This document shows positions 62,903 through 64,000 of a DNA stretch of 64,000 nucleotides, in pieces (the first letter of the stretch is position 1; each line of letters begins with the position of its first letter). The stretch lies in assembly GCF_006874705.1 (NCBI RefSeq), contig NZ_CP035382.1:4216001-4280000 (forward strand), given 5' to 3'. This DNA comes from Leclercia adecarboxylata (lineage in GTDB: Bacteria > Pseudomonadota > Gammaproteobacteria > Enterobacterales > Enterobacteriaceae). Position numbers and translations under genes: made by a program. The notes beneath the pieces were generated by a model that saw only the letters and a program-made list of their open reading frames with translations, was not told the DNA's origin and searched no databases.

Positions 62903-62957
62903 ATATGCAGATGTGAGGCATATGTATAGGGTCTGGATATGCAGATGTACGGCATAT
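62903..62957. repeat. Pair of 21-bp palindromic sites
   Basis: ATATGC-N9-GCATAT occurs twice, at 62903-62923 and 62937-62957. Seven of the nine spacer bases are shared (AGATGTGAG and AGATGTACG). The centres are 34 bp apart. Such paired identical dyads fit a cooperative dimeric regulator. They lie about 100-155 bp upstream of vapB. Confidence 0.6.
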
Positions 62958-63222
62958 GGATATGGATATGCCAAACCTATCCTCAGTTCTCTTCTTATTT
63001 CTCCTGAGATCCGAAAACCCCAAGAGTCGGATCTTTGGCCGCAGTCGGAGAAGATAGAAAGGCTTATACTTCGTTACAGAAAGGTTCAGATACAAGGGGA
63101 GTTAACAGGTCCCTGTAAGCGGTGGTTCCGTCGCGGATAATATGGGATGTCAAACATTCTGGCGGGCATCACTGCTGGTCACGAAGGGGGCAGCTTGCCC
63201 CCGCAATTTATTGCATCTCAGG

Positions 63223-64000
63223 TCAGATACCCACACCTCCCGTGCCAAAGGCCTCACTGTGGATGCGCTCTTTCGCAATGCCCAGCGCCAGCAGGGAACG
63301 GTACTGTTCATGCATAAACGGAACCGGACCGCACAGGTAATAGTCGGCGTCTGCCGGCAGATATTTCGCCGGTACCGCGCTGAGATCGAGCCGGCCCTGC
63401 ACATGGTAATCTTCCCCGGGCACCTCAGTTTCCTTCACCTGTTCATAGGCGATAAAGATATGCAGATTGCTGTTCTGCTCAGAGAGTGCCGCCAGTTCCT
63501 GACGCAGGGCATGAACATCGGAGCTGCGGGCCGCATGAAGGAAAAATATCTGCTTCCTGTCCTGCGTCTGTTCTGTGTGGTCCGCTTTTAGCACGGTATT
63601 CGGATCGGCTATTTCTGCCAGCAAATGGTGGGTCATGGACATCATGGGCGTCAGGCCGACGCCGGCACTGATAAGCACATTGTCCACTTCAGGATTTAAT
63701 AAAAAGAAGTTGCCCGCCGGCGCGCTCAATTCCACCGTGTCGCCTTCACTGACGGCATTGTGGAGGGTTGATGAGACATAGCCCGGATCCTGTCCTTCCG
63801 CACGAGGATCTTCACGTTTCACGGAGATACGTAGGTAATCTGCTCCCGGCCTGGCGGATAAGCTGTACTGCCGGGGCTGCTTCAGGCCCAGTTCAGGGAC
63901 AAGAACGCGTAGTGTCACGTACTGTCCCGGCCTGTAATCGGGCAGGGCCTGTCCGTCTTCAGGCTTCAGATAAAAAGACGTGATTTCTTCGCTTTCCTTT
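63223..64000 (-). CDS. Flavohaemoprotein-like NO dioxygenase, reductase part (5' end outside window)
   Basis: The visible 259 codons encode the FAD and NAD(P) domains of a flavohaemoprotein: YRPGQYVTLRV, RQYSLSARPG with the FAD-binding RxYS, VELSAPAGNFF, VLISAGVGLTPMMSM, and YLCGPVPFM near the end. The reading frame stays open to the window edge, so the globin part should lie beyond it. Hmp converts NO to nitrate with O2 and NADPH. Similarity to E. coli Hmp is only moderate, so this may be a second or transferred copy, or a shorter reductase without globin. Confidence 0.82.
   Translation of the reverse strand, partial: KESEEITSFYLKPEDGQALPDYRPGQYVTLRVLVPELGLKQPRQYSLSARPGADYLRISVKREDPRAEGQDPGYVSSTLHNAVSEGDTVELSAPAGNFFLLNPEVDNVLISAGVGLTPMMSMTHHLLAEIADPNTVLKADHTEQTQDRKQIFFLHAARSSDVHALRQELAALSEQNSNLHIFIAYEQVKETEVPGEDYHVQGRLDLSAVPAKYLPADADYYLCGPVPFMHEQYRSLLALGIAKERIHSEAFGTGGVGI

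Larger units (their letters stand above)
62802..63222. promoter_or_regulatory. Non-coding region between vapBC and the flavohaemoprotein gene
   Basis: These 421 bases contain no credible gene; a 96-codon rightward frame (62850-63140) has no ribosome site or domain. They hold the vapB promoter, a 16-bp palindrome, a 7-bp hairpin (GCCTGTG/CACAGGC, 62846-62864), two 21-bp palindromic sites, and a GC hairpin (GGGGGCA/TGCCCCC, 63186-63202) just past the flavohaemoprotein stop. Confidence 0.5.

Noticed and set aside
62903..62957. Start of a CRISPR array
   Set aside because: There are only two repeats with overlapping spacer similarity, the unit is palindromic with an N9 centre, and no cas genes are present.
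62850..63140. 96-codon ORF rich in Tyr and Met near the palindromes
   Set aside because: Repeats drive the composition, there is no ribosome site, and no domain is visible.

Overview
The window is chromosomal DNA from a member of the Enterobacteriaceae, most like an Enterobacter, Leclercia or Lelliottia type genome. This is inferred from protein similarity recalled from memory; no search was run. From the left end to about 35.6 kb the order follows the E. coli ydcS-to-trg segment: ydcS, ydcR, yncJ, rlhA (ydcP), sutR (ydcN), ydcO, ydcL, tehB, tehA, ydcK, rimL, opgD, ydcJ, ydcI, trg. Lineage-specific blocks interrupt it. REP/BIME elements, one complete 127-bp ERIC element and several intrinsic terminators lie between genes, as is usual for this family.

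Region 1 (1-8.5 kb): the ydcS start, ydcR and a small zinc-ribbon gene, then a luciferase-like flavin oxidoreductase. Next comes an AT-richer four-gene cassette: an orphan Hcp, a Tlde1-like L,D-transpeptidase-type T6SS effector, and two small membrane proteins that are probable immunity proteins. A cyanide-insensitive bd-type oxidase operon (cioA-cioB plus a 42-residue DUF2474 protein) follows. Together these replace the hicAB position of E. coli. Region 2 (8.5-35.6 kb): the ydc/teh backbone, with an added AraC/EamA pair, a DppA-like binding protein divergent from a PepT-like peptidase, an aminotransferase/binding-protein operon with a divergent LysR regulator, a carboxylesterase and a membrane PQQ dehydrogenase. 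The Trg homologue ends in the CheR/CheB-tethering pentapeptide NWETF.

Region 3 (35.7-49.4 kb): formaldehyde detoxification (frmRA), a small lipoprotein, a berberine-bridge type FAD oxidase, and an unrecognised two-gene operon. The folate-independent methionine synthase pair mesX-mesD follows, behind a leader with nested inverted repeats. Then come a glutathione peroxidase, an AT-rich chloramphenicol acetyltransferase (catA type), a zinc alcohol dehydrogenase divergent from an HxlR regulator, a GH15 glucoamylase/trehalase-like enzyme, an EamA transporter and yedK. Region 4 (49.4-61.1 kb): a second zinc-ribbon gene that appears to start with AUU, and an SOS-controlled umuC with no umuD but a 16-residue ORF in its place. 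Then come two GlxA-type regulators, an isochorismatase-fold hydrolase, a second luciferase-like oxidoreductase, a scsA-scsB-dsbG thiol redox operon, and a DsdC-like regulator divergent from a GH4 6-phospho-glycosidase.

Region 5 (61.1-64 kb): a complete 768-bp IS1 lies in the last codons of a vagCD/vapBC toxin-antitoxin operon and has no target-site duplication. A flavohaemoprotein-like gene runs off the right end. IS1 probably marks a recombination junction between chromosomal DNA and plasmid-like or accessory DNA. No tRNA, rRNA or CRISPR array was seen.
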